Below, piece after piece: positions 1 to 5,336 of a DNA stretch of 6,886 bases. This DNA is from Desulfocapsa sp. (GTDB lineage: Bacteria; Desulfobacterota; Desulfobulbia; Desulfobulbales; Desulfocapsaceae). The stretch lies in assembly GCA_020717935.1 (NCBI GenBank), contig DYDK01000091.1:1-6886 (forward strand), written 5' to 3'. A program made the translations under genes and the position numbers. Below the pieces are notes generated by a model. It saw only the letters and a list, made by a program, of their open reading frames with translations. It ran no database searches and had not been told where the DNA came from. How positions within the stretch are numbered: the stretch's first letter is position 1; the number at the start of each line of letters is the position of its first letter.

Positions 1-345
1 GCGGCAGAACCAGCAGGGTTTAGCTTGCAGTTCCATCCCGTCGGAACACCAGAGTTTATGGGGCCACCGAAAATTGGGCAGTCTGGGTTTATACCTCCGG
101 TTGCTGAAGTCATTCATGAACCAAAAGAAGCAAAGTGCCTCGCGGAGAAAATAACTGGAGAATACGAGGTGCTTGTGAAGGCAGATGGTTCGGTATCTTC
201 CATACACTCACACCACAATCCCATAACTGGCGATGCGTGCGAAAAACAGTATCTATTTCCCTCTATCATGAAGTGGCGGTTCAAGCCCGCAACTTTTGAG
301 GGCAAACCAACATCTGTTTATATGTGGTTCGGGCTCAACCTGTGA
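1..345 (+). CDS. TonB C-terminal-like domain protein, 5'-truncated by window edge; probable integron cassette ORF
   Basis: The frame is open from the first base of the window (Ala-Ala-Glu-Pro...), so the true start lies to the left; the TTG at 25 is only an internal candidate. The last ~60 residues resemble the TonB C-terminal fold: a strand with 'VLVKADGSV', then the hallmark 'WRFKPATFEGKP' followed by a final strand ending 'WFGLNL'. In full TonB proteins this domain contacts outer-membrane receptors, but isolated TonB-C-like domains also occur in small secreted or periplasmic proteins. No membrane anchor is visible in the part present. The TGA stop is 5 bases before an attC site, the usual arrangement for a gene carried on an integron cassette. 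Domain assignment is fairly good; the biological role is unknown. Confidence 0.6.
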   Translation, partial: AAEPAGFSLQFHPVGTPEFMGPPKIGQSGFIPPVAEVIHEPKEAKCLAEKITGEYEVLVKADGSVSSIHSHHNPITGDACEKQYLFPSIMKWRFKPATFEGKPTSVYMWFGLNL

Positions 346-350
346 GTGTC

Positions 351-413
351 GCCCAACGAACAAGGTTAGATTGTGAGAGCGAAGCGAACCACAATCTGAA
401 CCGGTGGTTGGAC
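351..413. other. attC recombination site (59-base element) of an integron gene cassette
   Basis: The outer boxes are GCCCAAC (351-357, fits RYYYAAC) and GTTGGAC (407-413, fits GTTRRRY), which pair at 6 of 7 positions. Inside them, GGTTAGATTGTG (364-375) pairs completely with CACAATCT (390-397) plus AACC (399-402), leaving G398 as a single extrahelical base. Short unpaired spacers (358-363 and 403-406) separate the two boxes, and a 14-base loop (376-389) closes the structure. Imperfect pairing, unpaired spacer and one bulged base are the features integron integrase IntI reads when it folds one strand. Position just after the stop of the upstream ORF favours plus orientation. The side on which the bulged base lies fits minus orientation better (see findings). 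No integrase gene is in the window. Confidence 0.8.
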
Positions 414-688
414 AAGCCCGGTGGATATGCATAGAAAAGAGCTTTTTCGTCTGAGGGGATTGAATCAGTCGGCGGGGTGGCAGAGAGAAGGAACCTTCTT
501 CTGCAATGATCTTTGAAGAAGACTTTGATGATATATTGGGCTGTTACACGCTGAATTCGGCCTATATTTGGACGCAAGTATCCTGTTCCGATGAAATCCG
601 GTTATGGCAAGCATTGCTGTGGGGTTGCGGTTTACATATCTTTTGCCTCCGGCTGATTTATTTGAGGTAAGTGTTTTTGCATAAATAT
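414..688. other. Region without a recognisable gene between attC and transposase remnant
   Basis: I see no convincing gene here. The only plus-strand frame with any appeal is an unmatched 54-residue ORF at 506-670 (begins MIFEEDFDDIL, ends at TAA 668-670), rich in Trp, Cys and Leu. It lacks a well-placed ribosome binding site; the nearest purine run, AGAAGGA at about 485-491, is too far from the ATG. If the attC is in plus orientation, this would be the start of the next cassette or the end of the array, but no second attC was found downstream. Confidence 0.4.
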
Positions 689-913
689 TTATAAAAAATT
701 ACCATATGCCTCGAGCTTGAATTGTATGGGATTGATCAGCCTTTTTTCATTGTAGCTCCACATATACTTCCTGAAATGTGAGACAAGCTCGTCAAGACCA
801 CCCAGGGCCGAGAATCCATACACTTTTGGTTTTATCCAGCGCCAGAATATCTCAACAGGATTATATTTTGGTGAGTAAGGGGGCAAGCAAAACAGATGTA
901 TGTTTTTGTGACA
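689..913 (-). pseudogene. IS630-family transposase, C-terminal remnant
   Basis: The minus-strand frame from a stop at 914-916 down to the TAA at 689-691 reads '...KNIHLFCLPPYSPKYNPVE' and then 'IFWRWIKPKVYG'. The motif LPPYSPxxNPVExxWxxxK is the signature of the last catalytic block of IS630/Tc1-type DDE transposases, where the third acidic residue (the E of NPVE) coordinates metal. About 70 residues remain, against roughly 330-350 for a whole enzyme. The helix-turn-helix domain and the first two catalytic Asp residues are missing, and no matching sequence is seen in other frames upstream (916-1240). It is therefore a truncated, inactive copy. I could not identify terminal inverted repeats with confidence. 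Confidence 0.8.
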
Positions 914-1101
914 TTATTACCGGGCAATATATTTCTCTTTCCTTTTCCAGCATGGCAAAGGTGTTCAGCATACAATTTTCGCTCTTTCTTTTTCAGCATC
1001 ATAGGCCAGCCCGATGGTCACCGTTAGTCCTGATTGTCGTGAAGCATGGTCTCTCTCGTTTATTGCGGAGAGCTGTTTTTATCGCTCTTTTGCCTATTTC
1101 C
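914..1101. other. Intergenic stretch with no recognised gene
   Basis: Between the transposase remnant and the typA leader I see no supported coding sequence. Open frames cross it on both strands, but their translations show no motifs, no ribosome binding sites and no domain-like pattern. It could contain decayed insertion-sequence DNA. Confidence 0.4.
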
Positions 1102-1130
1102 TTGCAATTCCTGTTTTTCCTTGGTATAAA
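1102..1130 (+). promoter_or_regulatory. Predicted sigma-70 promoter upstream of typA
   Basis: TTGCAA (1102-1107) and TATAAA (1125-1130) are separated by 17 bases, close to the TTGACA/TATAAT consensus at ideal spacing. Transcription would begin near 1137, giving a ~180-base leader before typA. A single good match in AT-rich DNA can be chance, so this is a prediction only. Confidence 0.45.
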
Positions 1131-1176
1131 AAAAGATTTTCCAGTATTGAGTGTAAGTAAATTTGAAGGATGCACC

Positions 1177-1200
1177 ATGTCGGAGGGGCATGGTTTTTGA
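1177..1200 (+). CDS. Possible leader peptide mini-ORF (7 residues)
   Basis: AAGGA (1166-1170) lies 6 bases before an ATG that opens a seven-residue frame, MSEGHGF, ending in TGA (1198-1200). It sits between the predicted promoter and the terminator hairpin ahead of typA, where an attenuator leader peptide would be found. Nothing in the short peptide (no run of a regulatory amino acid) suggests a specific signal, and such a short frame with a ribosome binding site may arise by chance. The ATG and TGG bases also take part in a possible small hairpin (ACCATG 1174-1179 with CATGGT 1189-1194). Confidence 0.2.
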   Translation: MSEGHGF

Positions 1201-1226
1201 AAAAAATGTTGTCTATGGTAATCGAT

Positions 1227-1258
1227 AAGCACTCGTCTTGTTACGAGTGCTTTTTTAT
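1227..1258 (+). terminator. Rho-independent terminator in the typA leader
   Basis: A perfect 10-base stem, AAGCACTCGT (1227-1236) with ACGAGTGCTT (1243-1252), closes a 6-base loop CTTGTT and is followed by a T-rich run. Only the plus-strand orientation has the U-tract. No plus-strand gene ends just upstream, so it either ends a short non-coding transcript starting at the predicted promoter or works as an attenuator 58 bases before the typA start codon. Confidence 0.85.
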
Positions 1259-1315
1259 TTTGACCCTCAAAAAATCCCGTACACGATCCCGGTAACAAGA
1301 TCAAGGAATGAGAAA

Positions 1316-3118
1316 ATGAAACAGGAAAAAATTCGGAATGTCGCTATTATCGCCCATGTTGACCACGGTAAAACCACGCTGGTGGATCAACTCTTCAAGT
1401 ATTCAGGGATGTTCCGTGAGAATCAGGATGTGGCGGAACGGCTTATGGATTCGATGGATCTGGAGCGGGAGCGCGGCATTACCATTACCGCCAAGAACGG
1501 TTCCTATCAGTACGAAGATTTTTCCATCAATATCATTGATACTCCTGGCCATGCCGATTTTGGCGGACAGGTGGAGCGAGTTTTGCAAATGGCGGATGGT
1601 GCATTGTTGCTCGTTGATGCCCAGGAAGGGCCGATGCCCCAGACCTATTTTGTTCTGAAAAAGGCCCTGCAAAATCACCTGCCCGTTATTGTTGTTATCA
1701 ACAAGATTGATAAACCGGCGGCCCGTTGCCCCTGGGTTCTCGATCAGGTCTTCGACCTCTTTGTCAAGCTCAACGCCCCTGATGATGTTCTTGATTTTCC
1801 GGTAGTGTATGCCTCGGCCAAAGAAGGGTATGCCATGGCCGATCCCGATGATTCCAAAGAGGAGGGTATGGGAATGCAGATCATCTCCAAGATGATCACC
1901 GAGCATATCCCCGCCCCGACTGGCTCACCTGAAGCATCCTTGCAGTTGCAGGTAAGCACGATTGATTATTCGCCCTATCTTGGTCGTTTAGGGATTGGCA
2001 AGGTGGTCAATGGCACTATTGCCATCAATCAACCTCTGGCGGTAGCTCGGCGGGATGGCAGCATCAAGCCGGTGCGCATTTCCAAGATCTATCGCTTTGA
2101 ATCGGACGGCAAGGTGCCCATAGAGAAAGCCAGTGTCGGCGAGATTGTGGCGGTGGCCGGCATGGAGGATGTGACCGTGGGGGTGACCTTTACCGACCCT
2201 GACAATCCCATGCCTTTGCCCCTGATTGCTATTGATCCCCCCACGATCTCCATGAATTTTATCCCCAACGATTCACCCTTTGCTGGTAAAGAGGGGAAAT
2301 TCGTCACCTCTCGTCATATCGAAGAACGATTGAGCCGTGAGGTCTTGTCGGATGTCGCTCTCCATTATGAACCGCTCACTGACGCAGTCGGGTATCGGGT
2401 ATCCGGTCGTGGTGAGTTGCACCTTTCGATTCTCATTGAAAAGATGCGCCGTGAAGACTATGAGTTTCAGGTGACGCGGCCCCAGGTGATTCTGAAAGAG
2501 GAAAATGGCAAGATTCTTGAACCTTTTGAGGCCCTTACCATTGATGTGGATGAGCGCTATCAGGGCGTGGTTATTGAGAAGCTGGGACGGCTCAAGGGGC
2601 AAATGGAGGAAATGAACACCGGTCATGGCGGTATGATGCGGCTGGTCTTCAAGATTCCAACTCGTGGTCTGCTCGGCTATCGCTCCGAGTTTATGACCGA
2701 TACCAAAGGGCTGGGGATGATGAGTTATGTCTTTGCCGAGTATGGCCCTTACGCTGGTGAAATTAAAAACCGGGTCAATGGGGTGTTGCTGGTGAAGGAT
2801 CCCTGTACCGCGGTGGCCTACGCCTTGTTCAACCTCCAGGAGCGGGGTACGCTGTTCATTCATCCTGGGGCTCCGTTGTATGTGGGCCAGATTATCGGCG
2901 AAAACAGCAGGGTTGGCGATATGGTCGTGAATCCGGGCAAGGGCAAGAAGCTCACCAATATGCGGGCCTCCGGTTCGGATGAGGCGGTTATTCTCACTCC
3001 GCCTCGGGTGCTCACCCTCGAAGATTGTATTGCCTATATCAATGATGATGAGCTGGTTGAGGTCACTCCCAAATCTATTCGTCTGCGTAAAAAAGGGGAT
3101 GTGCGGATCAGAGGGTAG
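1316..3118 (+). CDS. typA: Ribosome-associated translational GTPase TypA/BipA
   Basis: A complete 600-residue member of the TypA/BipA family, close to the ~607 residues of the E. coli protein. These GTPases bind the ribosome at the EF-G site and are linked to 50S subunit assembly and stress or low-temperature growth. All G motifs are present: HVDHGKTT (14-21), the switch I 'RERGITI' (51-57), DTPGH (75-79), NKID (129-132) and SAK (167-169). A beta-barrel domain follows, then EF-G-like domains with GRGELH (364-369), then the family-specific C-terminal domain ending in basic residues. The ATG at 1316 is chosen because AAGGA (1303-1307) lies 8 bases upstream and because the protein then starts '[18 protein letters not shown]' as in relatives; the frame itself is open further upstream. 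A terminator hairpin precedes it, suggesting leader control or a separate transcript. A small membrane-protein gene follows 36 bases downstream on the same strand. Confidence 0.97.
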   Translation: MKQEKIRNVAIIAHVDHGKTTLVDQLFKYSGMFRENQDVAERLMDSMDLERERGITITAKNGSYQYEDFSINIIDTPGHADFGGQVERVLQMADGALLLVDAQEGPMPQTYFVLKKALQNHLPVIVVINKIDKPAARCPWVLDQVFDLFVKLNAPDDVLDFPVVYASAKEGYAMADPDDSKEEGMGMQIISKMITEHIPAPTGSPEASLQLQVSTIDYSPYLGRLGIGKVVNGTIAINQPLAVARRDGSIKPVRISKIYRFESDGKVPIEKASVGEIVAVAGMEDVTVGVTFTDPDNPMPLPLIAIDPPTISMNFIPNDSPFAGKEGKFVTSRHIEERLSREVLSDVALHYEPLTDAVGYRVSGRGELHLSILIEKMRREDYEFQVTRPQVILKEENGKILEPFEALTIDVDERYQGVVIEKLGRLKGQMEEMNTGHGGMMRLVFKIPTRGLLGYRSEFMTDTKGLGMMSYVFAEYGPYAGEIKNRVNGVLLVKDPCTAVAYALFNLQERGTLFIHPGAPLYVGQIIGENSRVGDMVVNPGKGKKLTNMRASGSDEAVILTPPRVLTLEDCIAYINDDELVEVTPKSIRLRKKGDVRIRG

Positions 3119-3154
3119 GGGGGCTTGGGGTAGAAAAGAAAAGGGAGGGGAAAA

Positions 3155-3316
3155 ATGAGAGATATGTTGTTTGTGCTGATTGCGGGAGTGGCCGGAATTG
3201 CCTCGTTTTTCCTCATTGCCAAGAAGTTTGGCAGCGATTGTCTGCCCTGACTGATGCTTTATAGCTCCATAGGTATGGGGCTGGTGGTGTTCTGGATACT
3301 CAAAACTCTTTTTTAG
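3155..3316 (+). CDS. Candidate 53-residue membrane selenoprotein with CxxU motif (TGA at 3248-3250 read as selenocysteine)
   Basis: A strong ribosome binding site, GGGAGGGG (3143-3150), precedes an ATG at 3155. The frame encodes a hydrophobic segment (about residues 4-22), two lysines, then 'GSDCLP' followed by an in-frame TGA at codon 32. The same frame then stays open for 21 codons with a second hydrophobic stretch (about residues 37-49) and ends in TAG at 3314-3316. Reading the TGA as selenocysteine gives Cys29-Leu-Pro-Sec32, the classic CxxU redox arrangement. A hairpin with an AGGU loop sits at SECIS distance downstream. The full-length frame overlaps the convergent NUDIX stop by 4 bases, a compact fit expected of a real gene end. 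Its location 36 bases after typA suggests co-transcription. By the positive-inside rule the KK and CxxU loop would face the cytoplasm, but this is weak. Alternatives: a 31-residue protein truncated at a true stop (3155-3250), or a nonsense-mutated gene. I do not recognise a named family. Confidence 0.6.
3251..3283 (+). promoter_or_regulatory. Predicted bacterial SECIS element downstream of in-frame TGA
   Basis: AGCTCCA (3263-3269) pairs with TGGGGCT (3276-3282) over 7 bases including one T-G wobble. T3270 with A3275 can add an eighth pair, leaving the tetraloop AGGT (3271-3274). The loop guanines lie 22 and 23 bases after the TGA. From memory, the E. coli fdhF SECIS has loop guanines 19-20 bases after its UGA in a GGUC-type loop, so spacing and loop match closely. 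The hairpin lies wholly within the continuing coding frame, as bacterial SECIS elements do. No separate bulged U is obvious in the stem; T3266 is the only non-canonical position. Confidence 0.55.
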
Positions 3317-3738
3317 CCCTTTTTGCTTGCACAATAATCGGCCAAAATTGTGGCATGATCAAAGACCAGCTCAGGGAGATTGGCCGTTGAAAAGAGTCGA
3401 GCCTCGGCCGCATCATCTCCAGCGCAGGGGTGGTCATCGGCCTGGGCAATAAAAACGGTTGAGGCGGTGTGTTGCCTCGAGTCGCGGCCCGGATCAGAAT
3501 AGGTGTGGAACTGGATCAGGTTTCGCACGGCCAGACCGGTCTCTTCAAGGGCCTCCCGAACCGCTGCTGCTTCATACGATTCACCGTAATCAACAAACCC
3601 GCCCGGCAAGGCCCAGCCGAATGGCGGGTTTTTTCGTTGTATCAGCACAATTCTCGCACCCACTTCAATAATAATATCGACCGTAGGCACCGGATTGCGG
3701 AATGAAGGAAGTGAGGCTGCGCAGTGGGGACAGTTCAT
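3313..3738 (-). CDS. NUDIX hydrolase, ADP-ribose pyrophosphatase-like
   Basis: A 141-residue protein with a perfect NUDIX box at residues 47-69 (G-x5-E-x7-REALEETGL), whose glutamates bind the metal needed to cleave nucleoside diphosphates linked to another group. The stretch before it, '[19 protein letters not shown]', and the later 'HTYSDPGRD' resemble ADP-ribose pyrophosphatase-type members, so ADP-ribose or a related NDP-sugar is the likeliest substrate; this is not proven by sequence. The N-terminus carries a Cys3-x2-Cys6 pair, half of a zinc-ribbon-like knuckle. The ATG at 3738 is preferred over longer in-frame starts because GGAGG (3751-3747) lies 8 bases upstream. The longer frame would add 31 poor residues overlapping the CYTH gene end. 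It follows the CYTH gene by 80 bases and ends tail to tail with the candidate selenoprotein gene. Confidence 0.92.
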   Translation of the reverse strand: MNCPHCAASLPSFRNPVPTVDIIIEVGARIVLIQRKNPPFGWALPGGFVDYGESYEAAAVREALEETGLAVRNLIQFHTYSDPGRDSRQHTASTVFIAQADDHPCAGDDAAEARLFSTANLPELVFDHATILADYCASKKG

Positions 3739-3788
3739 GGGGGGGGCCTCCAAAAAAGGGAAGGTGGTTCGTTGAGGTTTGCGTATTA

Positions 3789-3818
3789 TCCGAGTCCCTA
3801 ACCTCTCATTCCGAGTCC
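3789..3818. repeat. Short direct repeat, two copies at 21-base period
   Basis: TCCGAGTCC occurs at 3789-3797 and again at 3810-3818, each followed by a (C/T)TAA. It lies in the gap between the CYTH stop and the NUDIX start on the minus strand. It may be a remnant of a dispersed intergenic repeat; no function can be assigned. Confidence 0.4.
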
Positions 3819-4289
3819 TTAAGAACTCCACAAGGAAAAGGGATATTTCACCAGGCTGGCATTGGCGTAACGACGATCAGCACTGACCTCTTCCCCGATC
3901 CAGGCTGGTCTTGTAAAGGCTTGTCCTTCTTCGGTAAGTTCAATCTCGGCTACCACTAACCCCACATTTTCACCAAAGAATTCATCCACCTCCCAGAGAG
4001 CGCCCTGATGGTTGATGGTGTGTCTTTTTTTTTCAATAATCGGATGCTGGCAAAGTTCGGCCAGCATGATCAGGGCATCTGTCATTGGAATTGCATATTC
4101 AAACTCGGTTCGACTGATCCCGCTGGTGGCCCCCTTGATGGTCAGGAAAGCCTGTTCGCCGGCAATACGAACCCGTACCGTCCGTCCTTTCTCTATACAC
4201 AGATAGCCTTGGCGATAGATAACGCCAAGGGCAAGCCCCCGCCATTCGTCACTGGTCACTAAAAATTTTCGTTCAATCTCTGTTCCCAT
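3819..4289 (-). CDS. CYTH-domain protein, probable inorganic triphosphatase (TTM family)
   Basis: A 156-residue single CYTH domain. The defining ExExK motif is at the N-terminus (Glu4-Ile-Glu6-Arg-Lys8). The other tunnel-lining charged strands are visible: 'TVRVRI' (37-42), 'LTIKG' (49-53), 'RTEFEY' (60-65), 'KKRH' (87-90), 'WEVDEFFG' (99-106) and 'VAEIEL' (113-118). Family members bind triphosphate in a beta-tunnel with metal; short bacterial forms such as the Clostridium thermocellum enzyme hydrolyse inorganic tripolyphosphate, while others act on thiamine triphosphate or make cAMP. Tripolyphosphatase is the best guess. The ATG at 4289 gives the typical start 'MGTEIERKF'; an in-frame TTG at 4295 is possible. 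The start lies directly after the stop of the upstream Cys-rich gene (4298-4296) and has no strong ribosome binding site of its own, so translational coupling is likely. Confidence 0.9.
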   Translation of the reverse strand: MGTEIERKFLVTSDEWRGLALGVIYRQGYLCIEKGRTVRVRIAGEQAFLTIKGATSGISRTEFEYAIPMTDALIMLAELCQHPIIEKKRHTINHQGALWEVDEFFGENVGLVVAEIELTEEGQAFTRPAWIGEEVSADRRYANASLVKYPFSLWSS

Positions 4290-4295
4290 GATCAA

Positions 4296-4535
4296 TCACT
4301 GGATGATGCCGGTTTCGGTGCGTGTTGTTTCTCCTGTTGCAGATGCCAACTGTCGTTTTATCCAGCCAGTGCGGATAAAATAGTGTTGACCGCAGTCTTT
4401 CCAGGATTCACAGCTCTCTTCGATGGACTTCACGGGGTAGTTTGTCATTCCTTTCACCAGCTTGCAGACCCCGGAAGCCGGTGCTTGCAGACTGAAATGA
4501 CGACAACTGAGGCAAATTTTTTTGGGTAAATGCAT
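4296..4535 (-). CDS. Cysteine-rich small protein of unknown function
   Basis: A 79-residue protein with five cysteines: Cys8-x2-Cys11, Cys24, Cys42 and Cys48. The pattern 'CLSCRHF ... GVCKL ... CESW' resembles a small metal-binding knuckle, perhaps zinc or an Fe-S centre. The C-terminal third is basic and Thr-rich and may be disordered. There is no signal peptide or membrane segment. It is a real gene on good evidence: AGGAGA (4547-4542) sits 6 bases before the ATG, and its stop adjoins the CYTH start. I do not recognise the family. Its position suggests a partner or regulator of the CYTH or NUDIX enzymes, but this is only context. Confidence 0.75.
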   Translation of the reverse strand: MHLPKKICLSCRHFSLQAPASGVCKLVKGMTNYPVKSIEESCESWKDCGQHYFIRTGWIKRQLASATGETTRTETGIIQ

Positions 4536-4599
4536 GATGGTTCTCCTGGTGCGGGGTTAGGGGCTCGGCCAGAATAAACCATTCCACCCTGCGCAATAT

Positions 4600-4614
4600 G
4601 GAATAATGTATTCC
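4600..4614. promoter_or_regulatory. Palindrome between bioD and the Cys-rich gene, possible operator
   Basis: GGAATA-ATG-TATTCC is a perfect 6-base inverted repeat around three bases, lying in the 90-base gap downstream of bioD and about 65 bases upstream of the next start on the minus strand. It could be a repressor site for the Cys-rich/CYTH/NUDIX group. No convincing promoter elements were found around it, and it does not match the BirA operator that I know. Confidence 0.25.
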
Positions 4615-4625
4615 CTCCGATCCCC

Positions 4626-5336
4626 TTATGCCGGTAAAATATGGCGAAACAAGGGGCCGAAATCCAAAGGCTTCTTCTGCTGAAGGTACTCTTGGGCATT
4701 ATACAGATCAATCACGCATTCACGATGTCCATATCGCCGTAAATACTGGAAAAAAATACGGGCAGAATCGTTCCCGATGATCGTATCTTCCTCCTGATAA
4801 CGATTATAGATGATCCCCAGCACCGTCAAGCCTCGATGGCGTGCCAGTTCGAGAACTGACAGGGTGTGATTGATGGAACCGAGACGAGGAGAGCTGACCA
4901 CAATCAGGGGGGCGCCTTCCTGCTCCAGATAATCAAGAAACGACAGCTCTTCGGTTAAAGGAACCAGGAGGCCGCCGGCCCCTTCCAGTAGCACCACTTC
5001 ATAGCGTTCGGCCAAGGCGCGGGTGGCCCGGCGGATCACTGACGGGTCAATACTGCATCCGGCCAAATTGGCGGCCAGGTGGGGTGAGCAGGGCGTTGCA
5101 AAGCAGTAAGGGCAGGTCAGACCCTGGTGATCCTCGGCTTGAAGAACTTGGCCCATCAGGTGTCGATGGGTGCAAATGTCCTCCGAGAGCCCGCTACAGC
5201 CAGTCTGGGCTACTTTCTGGGTGATGACCCGCCGCCCCTGGTGTATCAAATACCGACCTAGAAGTCCGGTGGTTACGGTCTTGCCGATATGGGTGTCAAT
5301 ACCGGTGATAGCGATAACAGGGGAGTGAGAGTACAT
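4626..5336 (-). CDS. bioD: Dethiobiotin synthetase BioD
   Basis: A 236-residue BioD, which carboxylates 7,8-diaminopelargonic acid with ATP and CO2 to form dethiobiotin, the step before biotin synthase. The P-loop is GIDTHIGKT (12-20). Lys41 in 'TQKVAQTG' matches the substrate-contacting lysine region. 'SPHLAA' (84-89), 'EGAGGLLVPL' (118-127) and 'RLGSINHT' (151-158) are the other family blocks. An insert with clustered Cys residues (75-83, 'CPYCFATPC') precedes the SPH motif, unusual against E. coli BioD. The ATG at 5336 is chosen because it overlaps the stop of the upstream arsC-like gene by one base (TAATG), implying coupling; an in-frame GTG at 5351 would add five residues. No other bio genes are in the window. 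Confidence 0.93.
   Translation of the reverse strand: MYSHSPVIAITGIDTHIGKTVTTGLLGRYLIHQGRRVITQKVAQTGCSGLSEDICTHRHLMGQVLQAEDHQGLTCPYCFATPCSPHLAANLAGCSIDPSVIRRATRALAERYEVVLLEGAGGLLVPLTEELSFLDYLEQEGAPLIVVSSPRLGSINHTLSVLELARHRGLTVLGIIYNRYQEEDTIIGNDSARIFFQYLRRYGHRECVIDLYNAQEYLQQKKPLDFGPLFRHILPA

Noticed and set aside
335..577. 80-residue minus-strand frame overlapping the attC site
   Set aside because: It reads straight through the attC hairpin, overlaps the end of the TonB-C-like gene and resembles no family.
506..670. 54-residue plus-strand ORF after attC
   Set aside because: No ribosome binding site at proper spacing, no recognisable domain and no second attC after it; kept only as a remark in the region entry.
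1174..1199. Small hairpin ACCATG/CATGGT followed by T residues as a second terminator
   Set aside because: Only six pairs with a 9-base loop and five T residues; too weak to call, and it overlaps the mini-ORF.
778..1200. 140-residue plus-strand open frame across the transposase remnant and leader
   Set aside because: No motif, no ribosome binding site at its start and antisense to the IS630 remnant; only its last seven codons (MSEGHGF) have a plausible start signal.
3254..3316. Separate 20-residue ORF starting at the ATG just after the TGA
   Set aside because: No ribosome binding site precedes this ATG, and it is exactly in frame with the upstream ORF; continuation through TGA explains it better.
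2273..3334. 353-residue minus-strand open frame opposite typA
   Set aside because: It is antisense to the well-conserved typA coding sequence, has no recognisable domain and a His/Gln/Pro-rich composition typical of shadow frames.
4568..4596. Promoter for the Cys-rich gene in the gap after bioD (TTCCAT-17-GGTTTA on the minus strand)
   Set aside because: Both boxes deviate strongly from consensus; not better than chance in this sequence.
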